Shown here in pieces: positions 47,401 to 58,000 of a stretch of 64,000 bases of DNA (position 1 is its first letter; each line of letters begins with the position of its first letter). The DNA is taken from NCBI GenBank assembly GCA_028023455.1, contig JAQFVV010006199.1, forward strand, positions 2,358,001 to 2,422,000, given 5' to 3'. Both the position numbers and the translations under genes were made by a program. Under the pieces are notes generated by a model. The model was not told the origin of the DNA, searched no databases, and was given only the letters and a program-made list of their open reading frames with translations. This stretch comes from Epiperipatus broadwayi (lineage: Eukaryota; Onychophora; Udeonychophora; Euonychophora; Peripatidae).

Positions 47401-48893
47401 TTTTGGGGATCCAAGAAAACAATACATATTTTAACATGACGAATATTTGACGATAGACGATCACATATACAATTCTTTTCTTTTTACTATTGGCGATACG
47501 TATCATTTTTAGCTAGCTGGCTTAGGAATAAAACTAATGCGCGAATTTTCCAAAATAATATTATTATAAGGACTGCAGCTGACTTACGTAGATCTAAAGT
47601 TTTAATGACTCCAGTTGATGTATAATATAACATATTATATTAGGGTTATAATTAAGTCACTAATGTTTGTAGTTTTTATTCCTACTCTAGGAATTATAAT
47701 TTTTCTTTAATAATGAATTCTCCGTAAAATGCACACATACAAATTTTCCGATATTTGCCTTGAGAAAATTTATATTTTCTTTTTAAAAAATATACAGGTG
47801 CATAAGTAAATATCCTTTATCATTAATATTATTTCTAGATAATTTTCAGTGAATAAAACATATTTTAACGTGGGGAACTTACATTATTTTCAAAAGCAGA
47901 CAATTTCTTTTAGAAAGAGCGCGAAATTTTCTAGTTAACTTTCCTTGGCTTTTCTAATATGTCTTTTTAATTATAATTTTTCTTTTATACCACGAAAAGA
48001 TTATTAAATAAGGTAAAGTTAACAAATAATTGATTATTTCCTGGAAATTACTTATATTACTTATTTTAAACATAATGACATTTTCCGTGATTGCTGTAGT
48101 CAATACGGTCATTTTGAACTTTAGCATACGATAGTATATTTTTGCGTATAAAAAGCTTTAAATAGGTAGATGGCCACAGAAAACAGAATATCTTATCAAA
48201 TAGGATTAGCCACGCATGATATTATTAAACATTTACTGGACTTATATTTATTTCTGCAATAAAAAATAATAAAAAATTTGTTACCGAATTTCAGTACTGC
48301 TTCCTCCTTGTAAAACTAATGTCAGACTAAACTTTCTTCAAAATTTGGCGGTCTTGTTTTAGCGACCTCTTACAGAAAAATAATCATTTAATTATACATA
48401 AATAAAAGAAAAGAAAAACCCCTTACAATCATATAGCTTTCTGTATGATTTAAATGAATTACAAAGTAATTTGACAAATAATGAAAAATAATAAATATAC
48501 TCAATTAATAATTAGTGATGTACATTTCTTTTAAATATGATTTTCTACAAAATAAATTATCAGAAGTTATTGTGCTTTATGATAAGACATTTATCTACTC
48601 TCCCTCTACCCATCCAAATCAATTACTGTTTATGATATGTGCTTTTATACTATATTAAATTGCTCTTATTGTTAAAATTTTAATTAAATTATTCATGCTC
48701 TTCTTCAAATGACATCAAATTACTAAATTTATTAGTTATTTGCTTAAAACACGTTAAAGTGAGTAAATAGCATATTTTATTAATCACTTAATATTATTAT
48801 TATTTTACTTTTTTATTTTCCAAAGAAAAATAGCATTGTTTTTTCTGTGGAAACAATGCCAAATAAACCAAGTGTCAATAACATTAGGTTACA
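44451..48893 (-). repeat. 3' LTR of the Gypsy element (about 4.44 kb)
   Basis: Direct repeat of 55098-59526, with about 30 substitutions and one roughly 10 bp length difference (near 44850) seen by eye. It contains no retroelement gene. The longest frame is 72 codons on the plus strand (46516-46734), antisense to the element. Internal features are a (GAT)n run at 44669-44681, a short tandem repeat of about 29 bp at 45450-45525, and A/T runs near 46998-47022. Its length is far above the few hundred bp to about 2 kb usual for animal Gypsy LTRs. Confidence 0.92.
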
Positions 48894-48905
48894 ATTCTCC
48901 CACCA
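48894..48905 (-). other. Polypurine tract
   Basis: In element sense TGGTGGGAGAAT lies immediately before the TGTAACC start of the 3' LTR. This is the expected position and composition of the plus-strand primer for reverse transcription. Confidence 0.7.
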
Positions 48906-49013
48906 TTATGAAAAATAAAAATAAAATAATATATGCCTTATTAATATTTCTTATTGTATAGCTAGGTCTATATCATGCTTCTCTTAGAAGTTAATAATTT
49001 CAATCTTACAGAT

Positions 49014-50084
49014 TTAATTTTGTTTAGGATATGGTAGTAAGCTTCGGGCATTATAGGTACCTCTTGTTCCATCAGGGGTTGAGACTAAAAAGGCATTCTC
49101 ACCCACTTGTTTTACAATTTCATAGGGGCCTTCATAAAGATACATAAATTTTCGAAACATATGCTTCCGGAGATTACTCACATGGGGAGTTCTAATTAAG
49201 ACAAAATTGTGGACTTTAAAAGGATGTGGACTGGTTTTGGAATAACGAGTGCGTTTATCACCCATCTTTTTCAGGTTAATTCTAGCCATTGCTTGGTCAT
49301 GTTCCACATTAATATTTTCCTCTATTACGGGTAACGGTGTTTTTATTAGTAAAGGTTCAGGTCTACCAAAGTGTAGCCGAATTGGAGACATCCTAGTAGA
49401 CTCATTAATAGTTATATTTATATAGTTAATCACTTGTGGCAACTTATTGACCCACTGTTTGTGATCCCGTTCTATATAAACTCGGAACAACCTACTTATT
49501 TCACGCATGATTCTTTCACTTGGATTGGATTGGGGATTTCTAATTGAGCACATGATATGTTGAATATTTTGCTTTTTACCCCACTTTTTCCATGTACCAG
49601 AGATGAATGCAGTAGCGTGATCGGTAAGTATTGAAGCTGGTTTTCCTACTAATGGAATTTGATATGTTTCCAAGCACTTAATAACATTTCTAGCATCTGT
49701 TTTTGGAACTGGGTAAGCAGAGACATATTTGGTAAAAACGTCATACATCACAAGAATAAATTTTTGACGGTTGAGAGGTGGAAGTGGTCCATAAAAGTCC
49801 AGTGCCAATAATTCATTGGGCTGACTGGGCAGTATGGGTTGAAGTGTTCCCACATATGATTTATTTTGAAACTTAGTTTTTAAACAAATCTCGCATTCCC
49901 TAAGTCTACGGGCAATGGATTCAGACATCTTAGGAAAATAAAAATGTTTCTTTATAATAGGTTCAATTTTCTGAAATCCATAGTGTCCATATTGGGAGTG
50001 CACATAATCTATGAGTTTATTTACTAAACATAAAGGAATAATCACTCTCCAGGAAGTTTCATCTCCCCTTTTTAATTTCTTCAT
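49014..50084 (-). CDS. pol: Integrase of the Gypsy element (356-codon frame)
   Basis: Inserts the element cDNA into the genome. The N-terminal HHCC zinc-binding module is at His29, His34, Cys64 and Cys67. The catalytic core has Asp96 (ALDFYG), Asp155 (LTDHAT) and Glu190 (NPSER), with 34 residues between the second Asp and Glu, as in integrases with an NPxER motif. A C-terminal GPY/F module sits at residues 319-321 with the usual downstream strands. There is no chromodomain. The Met at 50084 is not a natural start: the same frame continues upstream as linker (LELLQAQDARLEKI) after a TAA at about 50107-50109, and a frameshift separates it from RNase H. In the intact element it was the end of Pol. 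Confidence 0.9.
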   Translation of the reverse strand: MKKLKRGDETSWRVIIPLCLVNKLIDYVHSQYGHYGFQKIEPIIKKHFYFPKMSESIARRLRECEICLKTKFQNKSYVGTLQPILPSQPNELLALDFYGPLPPLNRQKFILVMYDVFTKYVSAYPVPKTDARNVIKCLETYQIPLVGKPASILTDHATAFISGTWKKWGKKQNIQHIMCSIRNPQSNPSERIMREISRLFRVYIERDHKQWVNKLPQVINYINITINESTRMSPIRLHFGRPEPLLIKTPLPVIEENINVEHDQAMARINLKKMGDKRTRYSKTSPHPFKVHNFVLIRTPHVSNLRKHMFRKFMYLYEGPYEIVKQVGENAFLVSTPDGTRGTYNARSLLPYPKQN

Positions 50085-50240
50085 TAAAATCCTATCTTTA
50101 AACCTTTACCCCTCTCTAATTCTATCTGCATATTTACTTTTCTGATCTAGTTTAGCTGGATCTGATAAGAAGTTAATTATTTTCTCCAGTCTAGCATCCT
50201 GTGCTTGCAGTAATTCTAAATTTGTGTAATCTCTATTTCT
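50085..50240 (-). pseudogene. RNase H-integrase linker, frameshifted and with a stop
   Basis: The RT-RNase H frame stops at 50216. The frame that leads into integrase is already readable from about 50230 (TNLELLQAQDARLEKI and on to KYADRIREG), offset by -1, and contains one TAA at about 50107-50109 before RFKDRIL. An indel and a nonsense change in this copy explain both better than programmed events, since no known Gypsy element recodes here. Confidence 0.7.
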
Positions 50241-52240
50241 TTCTCTAACAAACTAGACATGTTACAAATAATTATATTTTCAGTATTGGGGTTCTGATAA
50301 TTAACAGAAACAGGATTGCGACTAAGAATATCTGCAATGACATTATCCTGTCCTGAACAATAGATGATTTCATACTGATACTGTTGAAGATAGAGGCTCC
50401 ATCTAATTAATCTTTCATTATTGAGGTAACTCTTGTTGAGGAACTCCAAACTACGATGATCAGTTAATACTATAATTTTTGATCCTAATAAAATTTGTCT
50501 AAGTTTTTGAAATCCCCACACAACAGCTAATGCCTCTTTCTCTGTAGTGGTATAGTTAAGTTCAGCTCCCCTTAAATGTCGGCTTAAGAAATATAAGACT
50601 CTAGGTTCTTTATTTTCATTCATTTGGTATAAAATCACCCCTAAACTGAACCCACTACTGTTGGTTTGCAAATAGAACTCTTTATTTAAATCTGGATAGG
50701 CTAAAATTATGGTTTTTAAAAAGTTATCTTTAATAATTTGAAATTCCCTTGTATGTTCCTGGGTCCACCTCCACTTTTCACACTTTTTTAATAAAACAGA
50801 TAAATGCATAGTATCATATGAAATTTTTTTATAAAACCTGTGATAGTAGTTACACAGTCCCAAAAACGATCTTAAGTGCTTTCTGGTCTTAGGGACGGGA
50901 AACCTTTGAATGGCGGCAATTTTGTCTGGGTGAGGTTTGACCCCTTCCGCACTAACCAAATGACCAAGAAAAGAGATTTCTCGGGCAATTAATATACATT
51001 TTTCTAAGTTGATTTTTATATTGTTGTCTGAACATTCACAAAGAAACATGCTAAGATGCTGTAAATGATCATTTAAATTTTCCGAAGCAATGACAATATC
51101 ATCGATGTATATAACTAATAAATTTTTCAGTTCTTTTGAAAAGACCATATTCAAGCATCTGATAAGGCCAGCCCCACTATTAATTAAACCAAAGGGCATC
51201 CTTTGAAAAATATAAGATTGGCCCTGGTAACGGAATGCCGTATACTTTTGATCATTTTGATGGAGTGGGATTTGCCAATAGCTGGCGGTTAAATCAAATG
51301 TGGAGAATATGCTCTTCCCTTTGAACTTCGTCAATAACTCCTGAATAGGTGATGGTATGTCATGCTCTGGGACAGTATGCTGGTTAAGTGTACGGGCATC
51401 CAGACAGACTCTAATGGATCCATCTTTCTTTTTGACGACCACTAATGGATTCACATAAGAAGAAGGACTGGGTTTAATTATCTGCCAGTCAATCATTTTG
51501 TTAATCTGCTGCTGAACCTCTGCCTGGTATTGGTAAGGAATAGGATAAGTACGCTGCTGGAAAGGTTCATTATCTTTCAAATTGATCCTATGAACATACC
51601 CTTTTAATATACCAGGTATTTTGGAAAAAACACCACGATACTGGAACAACAATTGGAAAAATGGTTTATAGTATTCTGTGCCAATAATACATGAACCATC
51701 CAACTTAACTTTAATATTTACATCAACTGTTGTTTCCTGTATGGTCATTAATTGATTCATCTGACTATTACAATTGACTATAAGAGGGCAAATCTCCTCT
51801 TTACATCCAAAAGTTTCATCTCTGTAATTAATATAACAATTATTTAGAGTCATGAAATCCGAACCAATTATGGCTTCATGAATCAAACCTGGCATGATTA
51901 AAAAGACATGCTCAAATTTGCACATATTAATTTCTAGTGTAATAAAAACCTGTTTATTAGATAATTTGGTCTTCTTTCCATTAGCAAGTATTACCCTAAT
52001 CACTTTAGTTGGTAAAATTGGAATAGATTGGTCAGCTGACTGAATTTTTAAGTATGTTTCTTCAGACAACAAGGAGGCTTGACTGCCTGAATCAATCAAG
52101 GTGTTGACAACAATTCCTGAAATGATAATTTTTATCATGGGACAGTTGTATAAAATGGGTGGCTCAGACATTTTTCCTGGTTCCAAATAATCAATGTCCA
52201 GGTCTATATTATTAATAATCCACATCATGCTGTTCCCCAT
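50216..52240 (-). CDS. pol: Protease, reverse transcriptase and RNase H of the Gypsy element (674 codons)
   Basis: Copies the element RNA into cDNA and matures the polyprotein. The aspartic protease has its catalytic DSG at residues 50-52 and an IIGSDFM flap-end-like box downstream. RT spans about 230-410, with VVVKKKDGSIRVCLDARTLN, FDLTASYWQIPL, RMPFGLINSGA and the YIDD box at 378-381. RNase H follows: LQTNSSG (Asn527 where the family has the first catalytic Asp), TTEKEALAVV, LTDHRSLEFL and NVIADILSR. The frame is -1 relative to Gag and stays open upstream of the Met to just past the Gag stop, so Gag-Pol was probably made by -1 frameshifting. No canonical slippery heptamer is obvious. Confidence 0.95.
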   Translation of the reverse strand: MGNSMMWIINNIDLDIDYLEPGKMSEPPILYNCPMIKIIISGIVVNTLIDSGSQASLLSEETYLKIQSADQSIPILPTKVIRVILANGKKTKLSNKQVFITLEINMCKFEHVFLIMPGLIHEAIIGSDFMTLNNCYINYRDETFGCKEEICPLIVNCNSQMNQLMTIQETTVDVNIKVKLDGSCIIGTEYYKPFFQLLFQYRGVFSKIPGILKGYVHRINLKDNEPFQQRTYPIPYQYQAEVQQQINKMIDWQIIKPSPSSYVNPLVVVKKKDGSIRVCLDARTLNQHTVPEHDIPSPIQELLTKFKGKSIFSTFDLTASYWQIPLHQNDQKYTAFRYQGQSYIFQRMPFGLINSGAGLIRCLNMVFSKELKNLLVIYIDDIVIASENLNDHLQHLSMFLCECSDNNIKINLEKCILIAREISFLGHLVSAEGVKPHPDKIAAIQRFPVPKTRKHLRSFLGLCNYYHRFYKKISYDTMHLSVLLKKCEKWRWTQEHTREFQIIKDNFLKTIILAYPDLNKEFYLQTNSSGFSLGVILYQMNENKEPRVLYFLSRHLRGAELNYTTTEKEALAVVWGFQKLRQILLGSKIIVLTDHRSLEFLNKSYLNNERLIRWSLYLQQYQYEIIYCSGQDNVIADILSRNPVSVNYQNPNTENIIICNMSSLLEKEIEITQI

Positions 52241-52290
52241 ATGTTTAAAAATAGGGCCCCGAAGTGAGGAACATTCCTGCGAGGTCCTTT

Positions 52291-53793
52291 TTAATTTAAT
52301 GCCCCGCTATTTTTACTACCTTTGTTATTTTTCTTTGGCATCGTTGGGATACCACTAGTAGAAGGTTGATTCTCATTTAGAATCCTTCTCTTCACTGTCG
52401 GCCTACTAAGGTGGCTATTCGGTCTACTATAGGGATTCGTCCTATAATATCCCTTTTCTTTACTTAATTTCCTTTTTCCCACATAGGACCTATCTGTAAA
52501 ATTAATATTGTTTACCATAGGATGGGTGTCCCTATTTATCCTACTCCTATGATCCATATTCCTATCACTGGTTTCTAGCGAATCTAAAATTTCGACGACC
52601 TCTTCTATTGTATGTCTGTCCGCAGCAATCAAGACCTGCTCGATATGCCTCGGTAAATTATGGCGAATTATTCGTACAATTTGGGTCTCAGACAACGGAT
52701 AAGCTGTCAACGTTTTCAGTTTGACGGCCTGACTCCTGAAAAACTGAGTGTAACTGCCCTTATTTACCTGGTATCTTTCCTGAGATATTTGATACCTGAG
52801 GTTGTCTTGGCGGTCTTCCCCCCAAAAACTGGCTAGCATAAGATATTTAAAGTCCCCATATGTTTCCGGTTTTATAAATAACGATTGCCACCAATCTTTA
52901 GATGCCGCACACAAATGGTTTGTGGCAATGGCAATCTTCTCTACCTCAGACAAATGACATAAGGTGAACAATTCATCTAAATTTTGGAGATATTCATGTG
53001 GATTCTCCAGGTATTCTCCTTTAAAGAATTTTATTTTGAGGAATTTTAAGGCCATGGAGCTATTACTTTTGGGCTCTAACATGACTTTATGTCTGGCCTC
53101 AGTCAATGGATTGTACATTGATTCAAGTGGACTAATCATTGTATGTAACTCAGAGATTACGGGTTTATTATGATCATTATTGATTTCCTTAACCTGAGTT
53201 TCAGATACATTTTTACTATGAACAACTTTATCCATATTAAGGTCCATAGCTTTCATACGACTTTCTAATCCCAATTTATAATTTTGCCATTCACAGTCTA
53301 TTCTTGTAGAACTGTCCTTAAGGCCTACAATTAAATGTTGAATTTGTTGCTTTAACTGGTTAATAGTTTCATCTTTCTCTAACTCAAGTTTATCTTCTAG
53401 TCTTTGATATACTGTATTCTCACACTGAATCATATATTCCCCCATTTCCTCTTTGAGATCATTATGTAATATTTGTGAATTATTCTTTAATATCTCATTA
53501 AAATGTTCTACCTTTCCTATAACTTGAATTAGCTCACTTTCTATCTTTTTATTAATTTCACATTGGGTTTCATCTTGAGTTTCTAACTTAGCTATTCTGC
53601 TAGTAATCTGGCTCTGACATCCTTTTACTACATTGTCAGGTTCAAGAGTTATATTTTGGACTTCTTCTTTTAAGTTTCTAAACTCACTCCTATTACTATC
53701 TAATTCTCCCTTAATACATTCTATTTTATCCTTAACTTCACTGTTTAATTCTACATATTGACTTATGAAGTCCTGCTGAATAGCCTCGATCAT
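52291..53793 (-). CDS. gag: Gag of the Gypsy element (500 codons)
   Basis: Forms the cytoplasmic particle that packages the RNA. Residues 1-210 are predicted coiled coil by inspection (heptad-rich, many E/K/L/I/N). The retrotransposon gag domain lies at about 248-410: FLKIKFFKGEYLENPHEYLQ, SKDWWQSLF, DFKYLMLASFWGEDRQDNLR and LPRHIEQVLI. The tail (about 425-500) is basic and rich in R, K, N and S, with no CCHC zinc knuckle, so RNA binding may rest on basic residues. The same frame continues upstream into the coiled-coil ORF, separated by one TAA. It overlaps the start of the open pol frame by about a dozen bases. Confidence 0.9.
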   Translation of the reverse strand: MIEAIQQDFISQYVELNSEVKDKIECIKGELDSNRSEFRNLKEEVQNITLEPDNVVKGCQSQITSRIAKLETQDETQCEINKKIESELIQVIGKVEHFNEILKNNSQILHNDLKEEMGEYMIQCENTVYQRLEDKLELEKDETINQLKQQIQHLIVGLKDSSTRIDCEWQNYKLGLESRMKAMDLNMDKVVHSKNVSETQVKEINNDHNKPVISELHTMISPLESMYNPLTEARHKVMLEPKSNSSMALKFLKIKFFKGEYLENPHEYLQNLDELFTLCHLSEVEKIAIATNHLCAASKDWWQSLFIKPETYGDFKYLMLASFWGEDRQDNLRYQISQERYQVNKGSYTQFFRSQAVKLKTLTAYPLSETQIVRIIRHNLPRHIEQVLIAADRHTIEEVVEILDSLETSDRNMDHRSRINRDTHPMVNNINFTDRSYVGKRKLSKEKGYYRTNPYSRPNSHLSRPTVKRRILNENQPSTSGIPTMPKKNNKGSKNSGALN

Positions 53794-53823
53794 ATTTTCG
53801 GCCCTTTCCGACTTTATTTTTAT

Positions 53824-54459
53824 TTATTTCTTAATTTTTATTTCTAGTTTTTCGGAGGCCAATTTTGACTCTTCTATATGGTTCTTTAACTCTTCCCTTA
53901 GGTCTTTGATCTCCTGTACGTGATTGTCTATTTTACTGTCCAAATTTTGAATTTGATTCTTCAATTCACTATTGGAATTTTGTATTTGACTTTCTATTTT
54001 ACTTTCTAATTCACTATTGGAATTTTGTATTTGACTTTCTATTTTACTTTCTAATTCACTATTGGAATTTTGTATTTGATTTTTTAATTCACTATTTAAT
54101 TGTTGTACTTGACTTTCTATTTTACTTTCTAATTCACTATTGGAATTTTGTATTTGATTTTTTAATTCACTATTTAATTGTTGTACTTGACTTTCTATTT
54201 TACTTTCTGAGTTTTTTAATTCACTATTTAAATTTTGTAGCTGTGTAGACAAACTTTGTAATATGGTAAATATTTGGACTTGCTCATCCCCAGGTAGATC
54301 TTTATTTACTTTAGCTTTTTTCGGACTAACTTCATCTAAAGATTCTTGTTCCTCTCTTACTTCTACGTGAAAATGTGGAGTTTGTGTATCTGGGGATTGG
54401 AGCTCTTGGGATTCTCCCAAATCCTCTGAAATATCCTGACTATCTTGGTTTTCACTCAT
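53824..54459 (-). CDS. Coiled-coil ORF upstream of and in frame with Gag (211 codons)
   Basis: First ORF of the element. Residues 1-60 are acidic and low-complexity (SEDLGESQELQSPDTQTP). Residues 66-205 form a long coiled coil built from 15-residue repeats of the type NSELESKIESQIQNS, encoded by a 45 bp tandem repeat. It ends KIKK-TAA at 53824-53826. Thirty bases later, in the same frame, Gag begins at its Met and continues as coiled coil. It may be the N-terminal part of a roughly 720-residue Gag cut by a nonsense mutation, or a separate ORF with stop-codon readthrough. The Met at 54459 is the first after the 5' LTR in this frame region. No homologue is recognised. Confidence 0.75.
   Translation of the reverse strand: MSENQDSQDISEDLGESQELQSPDTQTPHFHVEVREEQESLDEVSPKKAKVNKDLPGDEQVQIFTILQSLSTQLQNLNSELKNSESKIESQVQQLNSELKNQIQNSNSELESKIESQVQQLNSELKNQIQNSNSELESKIESQIQNSNSELESKIESQIQNSNSELKNQIQNLDSKIDNHVQEIKDLREELKNHIEESKLASEKLEIKIKK
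53940..54215 (-). repeat. In-frame 45 bp tandem repeats
   Basis: Units carrying TTCACTATTGGAATTTTGTA and a TTGACTTTCTATTTTACTTT block recur, some with a variant TTTAATTGTTG insert. They encode the coiled-coil repeats. Repeat number is likely to vary between copies of the element. Confidence 0.85.
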
Positions 54460-55097
54460 ATTTAAAATTTCACTCTTTCTGTTATTTGACAGTACTGAAA
54501 TTAGTAATGAACTATTAATAATATTGATAAGTAATTATTGACAAGACATCCTGCCTCCATGCCTCTCCCATAAAAAACAATCTACACCAAAAACTATGCT
54601 CTGATATTTAATATAACTAAAGTCCCAATATTAACTACTGAATATTCTTTTCTCATATGCTACTTGGTCCATAGAAATCTCACCAAACCATTATGTAATA
54701 TGGTATAAGTGCTAATCACACCACCAGACAAGCAGATCATCATAAATGATAAAATCATTACAATATTTTATGGAATTACTTACAGACCATAACATTATAA
54801 ACTAACAAATTGATTTATTCAGTGGCAAAAGATTATGTCATAAAATAGACATTCATATAATATTTTATGGCTAAAGAAACAATTTATCATTGGCAAACAT
54901 TTTCAATCAATGAACAATTAATTCATTCACGTGCAAATAATATTTATATTTATTTCAAGAAAATTTTACCAAATTCTTCGTGGCCAGCTATAGCCATCGA
55001 AGGCCCCTGCAGTTGGGTGGCCATTTCTAACCCAATACACGCATGGTTTCTAGCGAATTTATTAGATCACTTCGGGAAGCCCAAACTCTTCCGTCTA
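54460..55097 (-). other. 5' leader of the Gypsy element
   Basis: Lies between the 5' LTR and the first ORF (638 bp). No primer-binding site could be assigned with confidence: a TGG at 55081-55083 (element sense TGGGCTTCCC) is a candidate, but its tRNA partner is unknown. A 77-codon plus-strand frame here is a chance frame. Confidence 0.5.
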
Positions 55098-58000
55098 TGA
55101 CGGGTAGCAAACCCTATCTTTTTTATCTAATATAGCTCGACGTTTGGTTAGTTATAATAATTCAGCTACAGCGATATGCAGTTCAGACAGAGATAGAATT
55201 TAAAAAAATTATCATTAATAAAATAAATTTAAAAGGAAAATTTAGAATAACTAACATTCTTTCTCTATCCAAAACACATTCTCTGAGCTGTAAGTACTTG
55301 CACTGTTCGACAATGATGATGATGATTTCCTGTCATTGTTAATATTACCGACTAAAATAAAACATTCATTAATTTTCCAATATGCTCTCAATATTTTTGT
55401 TATTATACCATTAGATGTTTCAATCTCTTAAGCCATGCCATGCTTGTAATATTGATCATAATGAATCAATTCTTAATTTAAGAGCACTTACTAATCTCAG
55501 GGTTCTCTGTTATATTTAATAAAATGCTCGGCAGTTTTGTGTTGTCACATATGACTGACATTCTGGTCGCTTATAGGAAACATTTACCTTATTTAAATTC
55601 TAGGTGTCTTCATCCACATATCAACTATTATAATATTTAACGAGCTGATAACCATATTCAATAACAACGCATAATTTTGAATAATACAGCCATTTTATCC
55701 AGAATCTCAGTCGGAATGATGAAAAGACAAGGGTGCTTTTGTGTCCTTCCATCCTTCATGACAACACAATAATTTAACTAAGATTTATTACTCAGACACT
55801 TCACTTAAAAGTGTACGAAATAATGTGCAACAAAAGCTAATAGTTTGGGAATAAAGTGATTTTACACACACATAAAATAAAATGTCTTGGTCTGAAGTTT
55901 CCAATTCCACAAATAATTCTTATTAAATTAAAATATACTGAAATATTCTGATCTGCTTACAATTGTCTATCTGGTGTATTGAATTTAAGATTTCATAAAT
56001 GATTTTGGACTCAAGAAAGTATTGCAAGTATTATGCCAATACACTTTTATTTAGCACACAAGAAAAATGACTCAAAACAACTTGTAACAAGACTATAATT
56101 TATTATTAAATTTTAACAAGATTATAATTTAATAATACAGTTTAACAAAACTATCCTTTATGATTAACATAATAAACAAACATATACAATTTATTCGATC
56201 CCATATGGATAAAACAAAATATAACTAACATTAATTCGTCTATACTTTTAGACCTGGATTCGAACTACTTCTTCATCTTCTTTTTACATTTATGCAAATT
56301 GAATATAACAAAATAAATATTATTATCGATACATCAACTCATCCATTTAGTGTATCTTATATGAACGGCTGCTTAACTTTATTAACTAACTATTTGTTTT
56401 AAAATAAAAATAATCTGATTCTAGGCAATGCGTACAAATGATTTTTTTATTATCATATCTTTAATTAAATGATAGTTTTTATTTATATAACTTATTATAA
56501 TTTATGGGTTATTTATCAGAAGTTACACTTATTATTTTAATATTTACCTTAATAACAACTGAAGTTGTTATACACATTGTATTCCTCAGTATAAGTTATA
56601 TTGTGAGTGCTAATTAATCATTAACCCGAATTAAACCTAGTATTTGAACCCTCCATTGGCAAATAAAAATTTCTAAATCACGCAATTTTAAACTTACTCT
56701 CTCCATTGACTTACGTGTGGATTACCAGCACTATTCCACCGCACAATCCAGACATTGATCATATATACTAGCACGCTATTTATACTAAATGGATCGTGAG
56801 GAATTAACCTTCAATATACCCGTTATCTTGCCATAACTTTCTAAACAAAACACAATATTCAACACCTTCCGTGGTGGAATTATCTCTATTTTCTCATGAG
56901 GAATATGGAATAACACTGAAGGTCTGTAGAATTAACTACTACATTAAAATAGTTTGGTGGGTCCTTGCCTCTTACTTGGGCATAATAGGAACGCACACCA
57001 AATATAATCCTCTCCTGGGATTTTAACGAATGAAATACACTAAATACGATATAAATTACTGATCGTCCTAACTCTGAGAAGCGATCACTTGGGTTATAAA
57101 CATACCCGAATACTAGATTTATCTATTCCCCTCATGGAAAATAAAGCTTTTGGGGAGATCATTTTCCATCCCACAAAATAGATACATTACAATTATTACT
57201 AATGCGAATATTAATCATATACTGATGCTATATCGGGGCAAGACAAGCAAATACACTAATTACACTAAATTTATGTTCCGGGGTATACTTAGATCAACGT
57301 CTGAAATCAATGGATATCACAGAATTAACCATAATAATTTTCACCTTTGCCAAAGAAACATTCAATAAGTAATTGGTAGTATAGTATCTTGAACTAAATT
57401 AAGTGAATGCGTTAATAAAGAATAATTGGGAATAAGTTCATCAATTAACATAGTATAAATTTGTTTCAAACTTTAAATAAGTAATATCCTGTATAGCACT
57501 TCTCTTTAATTACTTCTGATAATTTTAACTAGATATTTTACCTATTAAGTATCTAAATTTTTCTTCTTTTACGCATCTAACATATAAATTTATACCCATA
57601 ATTGCATCTCATAAGTAAACACATTTTATAAAAAAAATTTTTTTTTTTTTTTTATGTCAAATATAAATTTAACCTAGAATAATTACATGAAAGCATACCT
57701 TTATGATTACAAGGTCATTTAAATATTACTTGACTATACAGCCTTTCACCTGTTGATATAAAAAAAAATACACATAATTTTACAAATTAGTAAAAAAAAA
57801 TCATTACTTAACAAGTGCTTATAATCTCACTGGAAAAATGTTTTTCCGTTGGGCAATTTATCTGGATGAAGAACTTGATCCATTCGTAGTTCACGAAGCA
57901 AATTTAAAATAAGAAACACATTTTATTATTTTATTTATATAAAAGTTGCCTCCATTCTGGTGCAATTAATAAATTAGGCAAAGAAAACATAGCAGCATTG

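Noticed and set aside
50085-50240. Programmed frameshift between RNase H and integrase
   Set aside because: A stop codon also lies in the downstream frame and no Gypsy element is known to recode here; mutation is simpler.
52964-53173. 69-codon plus-strand frame
   Set aside because: Antisense shadow of gag.
54867-55100. 77-codon plus-strand frame in the Gypsy leader
   Set aside because: Antisense to the element and without a domain.
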